From: Utricularia gibba | Taxonomy: Eukaryota; Streptophyta; Magnoliopsida; Lamiales; Lentibulariaceae | Assembly: GCA_002189035.1 (NCBI GenBank) | Contig: CM007989.1 | Location: forward strand, 4,216,001 to 4,280,000 | DNA: 64,000 nucleotides | Reading direction: 5' to 3' | Shown here: in pieces, positions 49,329 through 61,700 of the stretch | Layout: each line of letters starts with the position of its first letter | How positions within the stretch are numbered: position 1 is the first letter of the stretch | Position numbers and translations under genes: made by a program | The notes under the pieces: model-generated | What the model was told of the DNA's origin: nothing | What the model saw: the letters and a program-made list of their open reading frames with translations, nothing else | Database searches by the model: none

Positions 49329-51822
49329 TCAAAACACGTACTCCAGCACCGTGTTCCCGGCAGTGGAGCTCAACCACGGCACTTGAACCGCAACCATGAA
49401 GTCTTCGTACGTGAACTCCACGCTCGCTCCATTCAGCTTGCACCAACGTGGCTTCTCCGACGCGAAGACTCTCATCTCACCGCTTCCTTTGACTCCGATC
49501 TTGACGGAGCCGCCGTTGGTATCCAGCGACTGGATAGCGCCGCCGGTGTTAAGCATGTTCACCAGACCGATCGGAGCGAATTGGATGCCTGATCCGGAGA
49601 GGATAGTAACAGGAGAGACGGTTATCAGTTCGAAATCGAAAGGCTTAAGGGAGAGATCTATGGCTCCGGAAGGCTTGGAGAGGATGAGCTTCTTATTTTT
49701 GAAGAGGTACAGAGCAAATATCTTCACTCCTTCCACTGGAATCGGATTATTTCCGTGGCTCCATTCGACATCGGCGGGGCTGGCGGTGGAGAAGACCGTG
49801 TGTGAGTACTCTGACGCGCATTTGTTCCGTCGCTCCTCACGGCTCCATCCGCCGCCTTGGCAATTGAACGCGCCGACAACTCCAGTAAACTGAAATGACC
49901 AAAATCAGAATCATGTTTCACGAAATTGGTAACAAATTGAGAGTGAATCGGTGGTAACCTTGTTGAGATTCCAGATCTTGAGCATGGTTTTGCCGTTGTG
50001 AAGCGGATCCTCGAAGAGGCAATCGCGTGTTGGGTAAGCGAAATGTTCGCATCTGAGAATTTTTCCGTCTGGCAGTGTCAGGCTCTTCAGGAGCGGAAAG
50101 TTGTGTTTCCCGACGGAGTCAGAAACGTAGATCGGGCCGCCGGAGATTGCACGTGATGCGGCGTGGAACTCGGCGCAGGGATGCGTGGACTGGAACATGT
50201 CCCAGTCAGGGTGAATGAAATTAGCCATCCATATGCTGTTGTAGGCGCAGTGCACCATGTGGCATCCTTGCAACCAGAATGTGCCGTTGGGATCTCCTGA
50301 TGGGTCCGTGCACCAAAAATCATCCCCTGGTTCACAAGCACCGCACTTCAGGTAAGCTCATCTTCATACCACTACATTACTTCATATCATAAACTGTATC
50401 ATCTTTATTACCAACGCGACCCAGGGAAATGGTCTCCGTCCCAAGAAACATGAAATCGTTGCAGTGCTCCATGCTGGCGATCACACCATTGCCTTTGAAA
50501 TGCTTCTTGACTGAGGTTGACACCGCCTTGTAGTATGCTTTCCCCAGCTCCACTCTCCCTTCATAGTCCTCACACAACATCTCCAGCAACTGTTTGGAAC
50601 AAGGTAATGATAACAGATCTCAATCCAAACATGATAATCATATTTACTTACGTGTATAACGTCGATTTTGACTCCATCGATTCCGACAGATTCAAGATGA
50701 GCATGCATTCCCTCATACATTTGATCCGCGATTTCCGGGGGACGAGGCCGACGCCGTTGTTGACGATCTTGTCAACAGCCAGGTCTTCCATGGTCGTTTT
50801 AAGGCCAGGAGTGAGTACTGGGGTGATAACCTTGGCCTCGGGGATGCCGGGCACGCCAGGCCTGAGGCCACCCCAGTAGCCACACAGAGCATGCCACACG
50901 TACACAGAATCCACCGTATCGAAGGTTTGCTTAAGGTCACGAATAAAGGCGCCCATTCCCGTATGCGGCCCGGGTCCCGACTTATTCGGGCTGACGTATT
51001 CACGGAACTTGTAGTTTTCCGCGAAACGGATAAGCCGGCAAGGCATCTGCTCACCTGCGGATGTCCGGTTCATCCCCTCCGTCGTCAATGGATCCTCGTC
51101 GTGACAGATGGACTGCCAACCGTCGTCAATCAACACCAGCCCCGGGGGCATCCTCCGTCGACGAGGCCTTTGACGCCGTCCCAAACGCCGTACGGGTGAA
51201 CGGTGAGGTAAAATGCATCCCACGTGCACCACCCAAACTTATCGATGATTGACGGCGGCGTCTTCTCCTCCAGTAAGCGGAAAGTTCCGAGGTGGTGGCG
51301 GATAACTTTCATGGCATCTTTCACCACGGTGAATGGGTCTTCTCCGGCATGCAGGTACAGAACAGAACGAAATGAACTGTCGTTGACTTTGGTGGAGCCA
51401 CTTTCAACGCAGATGTCAATGAAATCGTTAGTTCCGGGCTGGAGAGAAGCCCTGAACTTGCCTTCAATAAGAGGGATGAGTACCACGTAGGGCCTATCAT
51501 CGGACTTGTCAAGAAGCACTATTTGGGTCTCCCTTTCGAGATCGGATCCTTTGGACCCGATCCAGTGGGTTGTCCACCACACCTTGAACCGGAAAATAGA
51601 CATGAACTTGATTCCATCCAGCTTCCCGATCGGTGCAACGTGGTGGCTGGTCGATTGTGCGGCGTCGAACCCTACAAAGGATCCAGAATCCGAGGATTTG
51701 GATGCGGTAATGGTAATATTCGGTGGAACTTGTGAGAGAATGACTTGGCCTTCAACAGTGAGGTTGGAGTCATCCAAAGCAAACACGGAGCCGGAGTTGG
51801 GCTTGGTCATGCATGGAGCCAT
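49329..51822 (-). CDS. RFS: Raffinose synthase (GH36), with two frameshifts
   Basis: Galactinol-sucrose galactosyltransferase making raffinose in the cytosol, important in seeds and under stress. Exons in transcription order: 51822-50652, 50589-50412, 50326-49959, 49889-49329. It starts MAPCMTKPNSGSVFALDD. GH36 landmarks: FGWCTWDAFYLTV, GLVLIDDGWQS, the catalytic Asp in GVKIDVIH, ASMEHCNDFMFLGTETISLG, WDMFQSTHPCAEFHAASRA and GGPIYVSDSVGKHNFPLL (general acid region), CQGGGWSREERRN, and YEDFMVAVQVPWL near the end. Two breaks in exon 1 both occur at five-base C runs (coding strand) that must be six: 51144-51148 (before GLVLIDDGW) and 50737-50741 (before EIADQMYEGMHAHL). With both corrected the exon has 1173 nt and the protein 759 residues, normal for the family. 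Confidence 0.93.
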
Positions 51823-53260
51823 GGCTGACAAATGCACAAGAAAATAAGGAAACAAACGCCCCCCGGTACACCAATTGAGGCGCCCAGATGGAGGTTTATA
51901 TAGAAGGAAACAGATCATAAGGGAATAAAGGGCTGGGAATGTGGAATAAAGTCGCCGCGGTATGTTCTTCCTAAAGGAGAAGTTATATCATTTAACGGGG
52001 AAGCATCTTAAGAAAAGGAAATTGGGATTTATTTCCCAGGTTTGGAAATTGATAATTTGGAACAGAATTCTGAGATAAAAGAGGAGGTACGTATTTACAT
52101 CAAACTCCAGTTTCATTCTAAGTTTCTGCATCATGTGTTGTTAAAAGTGCTCTGGTGCAGTTCTTTGTTTATGACTAGAATCAGAACTAGCACGAGAAAG
52201 TAATATGCAATGTATTCAGCTGTCTCTTTTTCCTTTGATAGACTGATTCTATTTTCAATTCTCCAGGTACCAAATGGTTCGACATATTTAAACTGTAGTG
52301 CATAACCAACTCCAATGTATAGCTTTGAAAGAAAGCCGGGTTTTCACTGGAAGAGAAAAGTGCATCAACTTTCGGGAAGGTGGGTCCCAGCGCCGTGAGT
52401 TTCTTCAACTCCGAAGGGACACCTACCGGTTTATGGGGATGGTTGATTTCCAAGGAGATCAACATTTGTTGGAAGCGGTAAGATTATCCCACTATTTTTC
52501 TCACTTTTTATCTCGATTTTAATGATGGATTTCCCAGTTAAATCAGCACTATCCATTGCTTCAGACGAATCATGTATGGCTTTGTTGCATCGTCGATCAA
52601 ATAACGCCATTTAGTCAAAGAATTGGCCGGCCCCCCTCTCGCCGGTGTTCGAATCTGGATTGCTTTGGATTGGAACTGTTTTTTTGTAAGAACAGATTCC
52701 CATATGATCCAAACTGGACGGAATTTCCTTTCGATGGCAACTTTGCAAATATTCAAAGGTGGATTCACTTAACGAGATGCACAGGCCGTAAAATGGCCAT
52801 CCGGGAATAAAGCTCATCTGATAGCAACTGCACTGCTATAAGGAGAGAGCCACAAAATTTTGTCACCAATCGACCCCGATCGGATCGCCCGATTCGGTTT
52901 CTGAGATGGACTTTCTCTTCCGAAATGCTGGAGGCAATCAGGTGATGCTCATATGGTAGGTAGTGAGCAACCTTCCAGATGGTAAGGTATGGTTGTTGGT
53001 ACATTATTGTGTGTGAACATTTATATGAAGTGAACATTTATATGAAGGGATCATCCTACACTGGACGCAGACTTTGGAAAGTAACGTAACGTAACTCAAG
53101 ACACTGATTTTATTCATCTAGCAATGAAAGGTATGTCAGCTACGTGATCCTTATTGGGGTGTGATGGATCAACTTCTACTTGTTTTCTCTATCTTCAATG
53201 ACGTATTACCAAAGCAGACTGCATCAATTAGCAAGTAAAAAGTTACTGGTGGAGTGAAGA
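51823..53260. other. Raffinose synthase promoter region and GT14 3' flank
   Basis: 1.4 kb between two minus-strand genes. An open plus-strand frame around 52298-52480, followed by a GTAAG, looks superficially exon-like, but I recognise no protein in it. Stress-type promoter elements may be here but none is distinctive. Confidence 0.45.
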
Positions 53261-55384
53261 TCAATGGCTAGCCTGAGAAGAACAGAAGAGACTCACCGTG
53301 TTAAGCAGCCGTAAGGCGGCTGGCCGTGTAAACTTCCTCGCAAAAAGGAAGCATTTTGAGGGATTTCCTTTGCTGGTGCACCATTCCCTTCTGTATTCGG
53401 TCTCGTAGTAGATGTTATCTATGCCCTGTGGATATAAAGCATCCATATCAACACAGATGATGCCCAAGTAACTCCTGTGAACATTCTTTCAGCTCCGAAG
53501 ATGGGACAAGTAACAAGTTTTCTTGATATTAAGACAGGTACCCTTCACCTAAAAAGCATGTTATAAAAATATATCATGACGATTACCATGATGGATTGGA
53601 TCAGCTGCGGTGTAGCATCAGCCAACTTGTAAGTGACAGGGTGCCAACCTCGGCGCTCAGGGTCTCTGGAGGATGAAACGTCCCAAGAGCTGTGTGTCAG
53701 CGACCTTCTAGTGATCTCTGCTTCCAGGCCCCTTAGCTGAGAACGCAACAGGCATGATCAGGATGATGACACTTGAAATCTGCTGGAAATCGACCGGAGT
53801 GGAAGAACTTACAGCAAGTAAGGTCTGAACATAGTGTTCATCAGGTATGCAGTTATGTTCCTTTGATGGATCAATAGGCTGCAATGATCACAAAAAGTTC
53901 CAGAAGTATAAGAGATGTATCAACAGAGGCATTGGCACAAGTCTTAGATAAACAACAGGGATCACTCACAAAGGGTTTGCCTCGCCAAAACTCCGGTAAA
54001 GACCGTTTCTGCTCACACAGGAATGTTGACAGATATTGCTATCAAGTTCAAAATAAGAATGATCGATAATAGAGAGCTGCACTTGCCTTGCAATGCACCT
54101 GGAAAACAGGAAACACAGTTTCATCTTCAACCACTATCTCAGCATGCTTTCTGGTGAGCACAACCCACTGCAACAACGAGGCTCTGCCATTAAACACTGC
54201 GACACTCAAAATACATGTTGAAAGTATGAAGAAGAACACAAACTACCTGAGACCCCTTCCTCCAACTAGAAACAGGAATCACTGGATCCATTCTTGGATT
54301 GTACCGGCTTTCCTTGGTATCAGAAAAGCTGTTTCACAATCTCCCATAAGGACGCATATGGTGCACATGACTTAGGTTCTTGAAAAAAACCTCTAGAGAT
54401 TCAAAAACAAGGATTGGACATTCAGCCGGATTACCTGTCCACAAAGCTGTTTGGGGTAGAAGTAATGTACTCATACGTGTAGCTGAAATTGTAAAGTGGG
54501 ATGCAACTGCACATGGGAAAGAGTAAAACCAGCTGCATCAGCTCCAATAATGGAGATTGAAACTGCAGAGAGGCAACGATGACCTAAACAATGGCTATAG
54601 CAATATCTCCACCTGTCCGAGAGGAAAAGAAATCTCTCATTAAAAGGGTCCATTAGTGCCTTTTGAAGAAGAAGGCGCTCTGCCTGAATCATGCTAGCCT
54701 CTCCCCAATCTACCTAATAAAGCACAGGAGCAAAAGTAAACAGATCTAGGAATGAAGACAGCATAAACCAGCCTCACCAAGAATCCATTGGCCTAAGCAC
54801 AGACTATACCTGAACACTGCCATTGATTTGGCGATTGAGGAAAAATGGTGATCTGGTGGTTGCGGCGTTGAACAAAAACCAGGCCTTGAGTGAACGTAAA
54901 CAGAGAACCTGTTTTCTGCATCACCCTGCAACAAAAGGATATGTGAGCATTGCAGATCTCAGAAGCTGAAGGGGAAAACTGAGCTCAAAAGGCTCTCTTT
55001 CCTTAAACAGCATACCAACAAGGAGTCGACAAGACGAGTACTGAATGCCGGGATCTGACAAAAACTATTTAAAAAAAATGGGGAGAAAAAAAAAACCTGA
55101 AAGAACACATCCCAGACCAAGTCAAGCGGGAGGCGGTTCCGCGCGATGAAAAGAAAAGCAATTTTTGGTTTATGCGAAGGTGGAGATATCAACGCCAGCA
55201 TTTTGATCTTGCTGTACTGTGAATCGACCAATAGAATCATCCCTACACAAAATACAAGTATCAGCGCGGCGAACAGTTTCCTCCTCCATCTGTGGTGCTT
55301 TATCTGAAAACTAGCCCTCCTCTTCATCCCCCCTAGCGATTGACTCCCAAAAATCAGGGAGGAGAAAGTAGAGGACCGAAACAA
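53261..55384 (-). CDS. GT14/DUF266 core-2/I-branching-type glycosyltransferase, frameshifted
   Basis: Type II Golgi membrane glycosyltransferase of the plant GT14 (BC10-like) family; relatives act on arabinogalactan proteins or cell walls. Exons in transcription order: 55384-55097, 54925-54810, 54713-54613, 54506-54435, 54328-54247, 54167-54087, 54008-53970, 53878-53813, 53736-53587, 53425-53261. Start is ATG 55384 or 55327 (MKRRASFQIKHH). A single membrane anchor (LFAALILVFCVGMILLV) is followed by KIAFLFIARNRLPLDLVW, FSVYVHSRPGF, VDWGEASMIQAERLLL, NERFLFLSD, CIPLYNFSYTYEYI, KGSQWVVLTRKHAE, NCIPDEHYVQTLLA, and GWHPVTYKLADATP. Exon 2 needs one more base in the five-A run (plus strand) 54874-54878 to read the conserved FNAATTRSPFFLNRQ. 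Intron 6 uses a GC donor. The very C-terminus (after RLLNT) could alternatively be spliced on. Confidence 0.88.
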
Positions 55385-56397
55385 TAAAGCAGGAATTCAA
55401 CTCCATTTCTAGGCGAACGCGGAGCAGAGAAAGAAATTCATCCCAAGATCATGGCATCCGCGGCAGCGGCGGCGGCGGAAGTACAGAAAGAATCCCGTGG
55501 GGAGTGCGGTCCAAGCAACAGGACTGAGAATTGAGCTGAAAGCCAGGAGGATCTCACAGTTCGTCTCAGAATTTATAGTTGGAAAGTGGCCGTCCGCCTC
55601 AACTGAGGCAACTTCACTTTTGTTTTTATTTTTTCCCCTTAAATAAAAGTTATTTATTATAACTTTTTTTTTTTTTTTTTTGAGGAAGAAAACAGGGGTA
55701 TGGTAAGCGAGACACCATCATGAATACCCATCTTGATGGATCGTACACTGACAATCTAACACACAAAGCGTGCCTATTATTAACTTTCAAATATTCCATT
55801 TTATATTCTAAATTAAATAATATTAATATCATAGTTTACCTCCTACAAAAAAATCAAGTGGATAGTATTGTGGTAATAAGAATATAAATGATATTTCGAG
55901 ATTTGTTGGAGACAATTTATGCCTATGAGAACCTTATTGAAATCGGCAAATGAAAAAAAGTGTTGCGTAGCACCTCGAGTAAATGGGATTGTTCTATATT
56001 TTGAATATGTGATTATAATATTTAATAAATTAAATATATGTTATAAAATTTGATATGTTAAATTATTATATAATTCAATATTAGAATATAAATATATATT
56101 TGTTTAAAATAAATAAAAATTTTATAGTATAATTTTTTATTTAATTACTAAAATATAGATTAAATAATTTAAGAAATTAATCACAAAATTTAAATTTATG
56201 ATTTTTCTACATAATATTATATGTTAGAACTTAAAGATTAAATATAATCATTAAAAAATATAAGCATGACATACCCATTGAGATGAATGCAAAGATTGTG
56301 AGTATGGATTCAAGAAGAGTAAAAGACAATGGTGCCCTTCTTAAAAAAATCTTTCTGTATATGATATTAAAATTTGCTGTAAAAGTTATCAATTTAA

Positions 56398-56460
<63 letters not shown>

Positions 56461-58767
56461 TAATTTGATAGCAGTCAAAAAATGTTAATTTTATATAATA
56501 ATACAAATGTTGAGAGGCTTTTTTTGTTTGATTGAACACGACAAGGCTTCTTGTAATTGATTGGCGAGAATGAGGTGAATTAATAAATGTCCTTCCAAAT
56601 CCGACCAAACATTCCGGGCACATGCATTTAGTTTTTTATTCTAATGGAAACCACCGAAAATAAATAATTTCATATTTAGAAGCCAAAATAGTATTTCGTT
56701 CTTTGGAGTAATCGGACTTATTTGTTACCGGCCAAAAAATATATTTTATGATTTTAGATTCAAAATTTGTTTGTTAGATGAATTTAGACGTGTTATATTT
56801 ATAATAAAAAATATTTGAATTGGGATTTTAAATTAGTTTTGAAATGAAGAAGGAAAAAAACAAGAATAAATATACGATTTAATATAAAATATACCATTCG
56901 CTTAGTTTAATTCAAAACTTATAATTAAATGCATATATTAAATAAAATACATTTTAAAACTATCGTTAAATCATCTACCAAAAACCAAATTTGTGTTAGT
57001 GAATTGAGGGGTGAGATAATGTGATGTGAGGAAGCTTTTCTTACTTACTTTTGAATTGCTTCCAAATGTCAAAAATAAATAAAATAAAATTGATATTTTT
57101 CTATGTTAGATTTTATTTTAATATCCAATATTTCGAACGTTCATCAAATTCGAAAACTAGAACCATTTGATTATAAGTTTTAATTTTTATTTAATTATAA
57201 TATTATTTTGTTATCATTTTGAAATTTTAAATCACTTATCATGTTTCACCACTCTGTTCGATTAGTCACATCCATTTTACCATTTATAGACAAAGATAGG
57301 TGACATACATATGGGATGGTTGAAACTAATCCCAATTAAGTTTGTATTAGAGCCTAATTACTTTAGTGACGGACTAATTCCATTGCTAATTAAACGAGCG
57401 TCTGCTTCATTTAATAGGTTCGCTATTAGGGGAAATGACTTATGAACTAAGCATCCCGATTAATGACTTTCTAAAAACGATGTAACCCACTGGATAAGTG
57501 CATTAGAATAACTTGCTATTTTTTGTTATAAATGTTTTTAATTGTATACTTAATTCCATTTATTTTCAATATAAATGCTTTCTCTCGAATAAAAAAAATG
57601 TTTATTCTGATGTGGATTTTTTTATAGGGAAATTAATATTTCATATTATTTTTGAATATATTATTTTATGCGACATATACTAAATGTCGAATCAGTATGA
57701 TATTATTATTTAGTATAAAGAATTATATTATGAATTTGTGGTGCATAAAACGACGCCACTTTATCACATTCCTGGAAACTGGAAAGGGCGATCCACGTGC
57801 CGCGATGAAAAGCTGGGCCCATAGCATTAAATGCGCCTGCGAATGGGCCAAGGCCCATTCATGTTGACTTTGATTTCTCACAGCCGCCCACGTGCGAAGC
57901 GTGCCCACTCCTCATCACTGCACTCGCTCCCATCTGATTCTGCACTCCTCAATTACTGATTTTTTCTTTTTCATTTAATATATCTGTAAATGCACGGAAA
58001 CATAATTTACTTAATTATATTTTAAATTCTTTACATCTCAATAAATATACCTGATATTGTAAAATTGATTTTAACACACAGATTTTATAAACATATATTT
58101 CAACTAATATTATTTACTAAATATATTTAAAACATATTTTTTTTAAAAAAAACTCCATATTTAAAAATAGAACATATTTCAGTTTTTATTATTTTATAAT
58201 TAATAAAATTGATCCCATCATCGACCAGCAATGGATGACAATGATCAATAACCTCAGAACATTAGATCAGCAATAGTAACCATAGAATCAACACATGCGC
58301 ATTTCAAAGCATACTCAAACTTACCAAATGGGAACTTAAACTTATTATTACAAGCTCACAGTCAAATTAGAGTGATAAGTTTTGTATTGGGTAAGCATGA
58401 TATCAGAAGAAGAAGAAGGTGGGCGCTGTTTTGGCAGCCTGGGTGTTCTTCTACATCATCCAGACATAATCTGAAGCGTTCCGGTTAGCTGAGGTGAGCT
58501 TGGGAAAGCAGCTTCTTAGCCGTGGATCAATGAGCAAGATGAGTCTAAACTATCTGACTACTGAATGCTTTGGACAAGACCGTACCCGGGAATGGATTGT
58601 CGGCTTACGAAGGAAAGACAAGGTGCAAGTTGCATCATCGTCTTGCGGCTGTTGTGCTACTGATTCAGGAGTCTGAAGAGGATGAAGAGGGCCCCAATCA
58701 GGACCGAGAACTCGAGCAGGGACTTGGGTCCGGATGCGCGCTCCAGCAAATCCTGCCACCTGTAAGT
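55385..58767. other. AT-rich intergenic region
   Basis: 3.4 kb between the GT14 start and the DnaJ stop. It includes a 21-unit ATT microsatellite. A GC-rich island at about 57790-57960 carries GGCCCA/TGGGCC cores and CACGTG but has no identifiable gene next to it. Bases from about 58400 are probably the DnaJ 3' untranslated region. Confidence 0.5.
56398..56461. repeat. (ATT)n microsatellite, about 21 units
   Basis: Uninterrupted ATT repeats cover 56398-56460. Any open frame crossing it simply yields poly-Tyr and is not a gene. It is likely length-polymorphic. Confidence 0.95.
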
Positions 58768-61700
58768 TTAACCAGTAGACAGCCGCTGGTAAAGCCTGTT
58801 GAGAAATGGCCATGGTGACAAAAGCATATACGCGTGCAGCAAGCTGCATAAACACTAGTTGATGCGGGTAAGGAAGAGAGGTGGACAAACTGTCGAGCTA
58901 ATAGTGTGTGCTTACCAACTGCCTTCGAAAGAGGAGGCGTCTCCAAGTGTTCCCTCAAACTCTTCTAGTATAGCGCGCTGTCTTTCGGTCACTGATCTGG
59001 ATGGATGAAATGAAGGCGAACATCAGATTAAAAAGATTAATCATGGTGGTGGAATACATGCGACATTAACATCAGCAAGGGCCCAAGGTGCACATGTACG
59101 TCATTTTATATCGAGCTGCTTCCCCAAAATAAATTTTCTGAAGTAGGACATAGACAATGATAACATGACTAATATGTAACAAAAGGAGCATGATGTTCTA
59201 AAAAAAAAAAGGAGAGTCAGAGAACAACGGAGGAAAAATGAGCTCACATGGGGAAATTTATGCAGAAGCGAACGTACTGATCTCCTCGATTCACCAAAAA
59301 GCCACTCTTTGGAAATCCTAGCGTAGATCATAAATGCTAATAAATTGAAGATCAAAAGAACAGGTACATCTACAAGAGGGCCCAGAGAGTTCACACCTTT
59401 CCCTCTGAGTAAAACTAGTTGCCCGTGTTGAACCCCTTAGGTATCTGCTGTAAACGTAAGATAAAAAAAGCAAGTAAAATAAACAGGATGAGCTTGGGAA
59501 AAATTGCAACGCAACCACTAGCTGCATACTTAGAGCTTAAGAATAACAGGTCAATGTGGTTGTATATTAATGAATTATAAATATATTACTTAAATATCAG
59601 TTACTCTTGTTTCTTTTCAAAATGCCGCTACACTACATAACTTCTCGCACGAAATGAGTGAATTTCCATAGGAATGGGGTACATACTTTCAGCACAGTCT
59701 TCCCACTAATTGTAGGGATTTCAACAGTGCCACCAAGAAGCGCCTGTCAAAAAAAGTGAAACAGCAATTCTTATAAGAAAGGAGAGCATTAAGAACGAGT
59801 AATAGCGGTGATTGATTCTGTACTCTTTTTGGGAAAAAGAATGAAAAGAGTACGTGTGTTGGACGCTTAATTACGTAAGATCTAGAATTTACTTCATTAA
59901 AACACCAGGAATTAAAATTTAAATGTTTTAATGGTAAATTAATCAAACCTAATATGTTTGATTTGACCTTGTACAACTTTTATCTTTTCTCCCTGCTCAT
60001 AATTATTTTGGAGCATTTAACATGACTTTAAATCTCTTAACAAACAAAAGGTGAATAATGAATTAAACGATGGCACTCACTTGCGTAAAGCTAATAGATG
60101 AATTAACATATACATCAGCACCTTGTCTTGAAAAAATAGGATCTTCAGCAACCTGAAGAAAACATCATGTGATATTTCAACAAGACATAATTCACGACCA
60201 AAGAAACTTTGAAAAGAAAGAGAAAGGAAGGCAATTCACTTAACCAAACTTTTCTGCACACAGTTGAGCAATTAACCTTAAGGAAACTAAGAAAAATAAA
60301 GTAGCAGTGACAATCTAACAGCTATAATTGGCAACAGCCTTCCACCAAACACCATGTGATAATAAGGAGGCTTTCTCAGAATCCAAATCATAAGGCTAGG
60401 TATGGTCCACAATTCAAACAAAATCGAGGTAGAGAAATATCATTGCCTTTATCTCAATAATCAAGTCACCAGAAGGCAATCCTGATCCAGAAAAATTACC
60501 AGCATCCTGTACACGAATAGTATCGCCAGTATCCATACCTAGTGCAAAATATAACACCCGAGTAAGAAACGACAGTAAAAACTTCACAATGAATTCAGCA
60601 TTTTAACAATACATTGACATCCAACCTGGAGGTACTGACACTTTAACATCTCTGACTCCCCTGGAAAGCCCTGATCCTTTGCAGGCCAAGCAGTATTCCT
60701 GATAAATATACCCTTTTTATCAGAATAACAATAAAAGAGCGTATTATAAAAAGCATGAGAAATATGCTTGACCTTGATGATTCGACCAGAGCCTCTGCAT
60801 GTATTGCAAGTTGTGATAAACGGTGCCACTATTACCTGAATACCAAAAATCAATGAAAAGTTTTCAAAAAATTTTAAAGAGAATGATAATCATGAAGAGA
60901 AGTACAAATACAAATACAATAATTTCATCAAAATGAATAGAAAACAAATATTTACTCTTCCAGATCCTTGACAAGTGGAGCACATCTTCACTTTAGCATC
61001 CAATGAGTGCCCCCGGCCATCTACATGTGAATACAAGGATGAAAGATGCCCAGGATTAAAGAACAAACACTCCAATCATGATTTCTTAGGTGCATAAAAT
61101 ACCATACAATAGTAATAAGAAACTCGCTCAAAATTAAATCCCACAGTCTTTAAATAAACAGGAAGTTTCACATAACTTATAGTCAAGTGTGCGTGACTGT
61201 AGAAATAAAAGCTGATCATTCACGGAATATCAAGAAAAGTGTGGTAGTTGAATAACTAGAAACAAAGACGCAGATTTATTTTAATCTATAAGTAGGTCTG
61301 TCCATCAAATTCAGAGCTAGGCAGTCAAATATAGAGATCGGCTAGTTAATAAGGAAACAGAAGGCCGAATGGTTGGACACTTACAGCAAGATTCACATGG
61401 CAAATCTGCTTCACACGATAAATGCCTTGTGCATCCTTCAGCAGCTTCAGAAAATGTAAGCACGAGTTCCACCTATTTTCAAAATAATTAAAACTAAAAA
61501 ATTCTCTAATTGAAGAGATAAAACAAGGTATTTACAGAACTAACTCACATGAATATCACTACCCATACTTTCAGCTCCATTTTCAAATATCTGCAACATT
61601 CAACAAAGAAACAAGGATGTCGATATTTCAGAACAATTAATAGAAAGCAGCCAAACATTCCAAGAAACATGGAAGCAGCAAAGGAAGTACCTCAGAGAAT

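Noticed and set aside
52298..52522. Plus-strand exon-like frame followed by GTAAG
   Set aside because: I recognise no protein and can find no partner exon with matching phase.
52640..52660. Possible tRNA T-arm (TTCGAATC)
   Set aside because: No acceptor or anticodon stem can be folded around it.
56283..56468. 61-codon frame with a poly-Tyr tail
   Set aside because: It is produced by translation of the ATT microsatellite.
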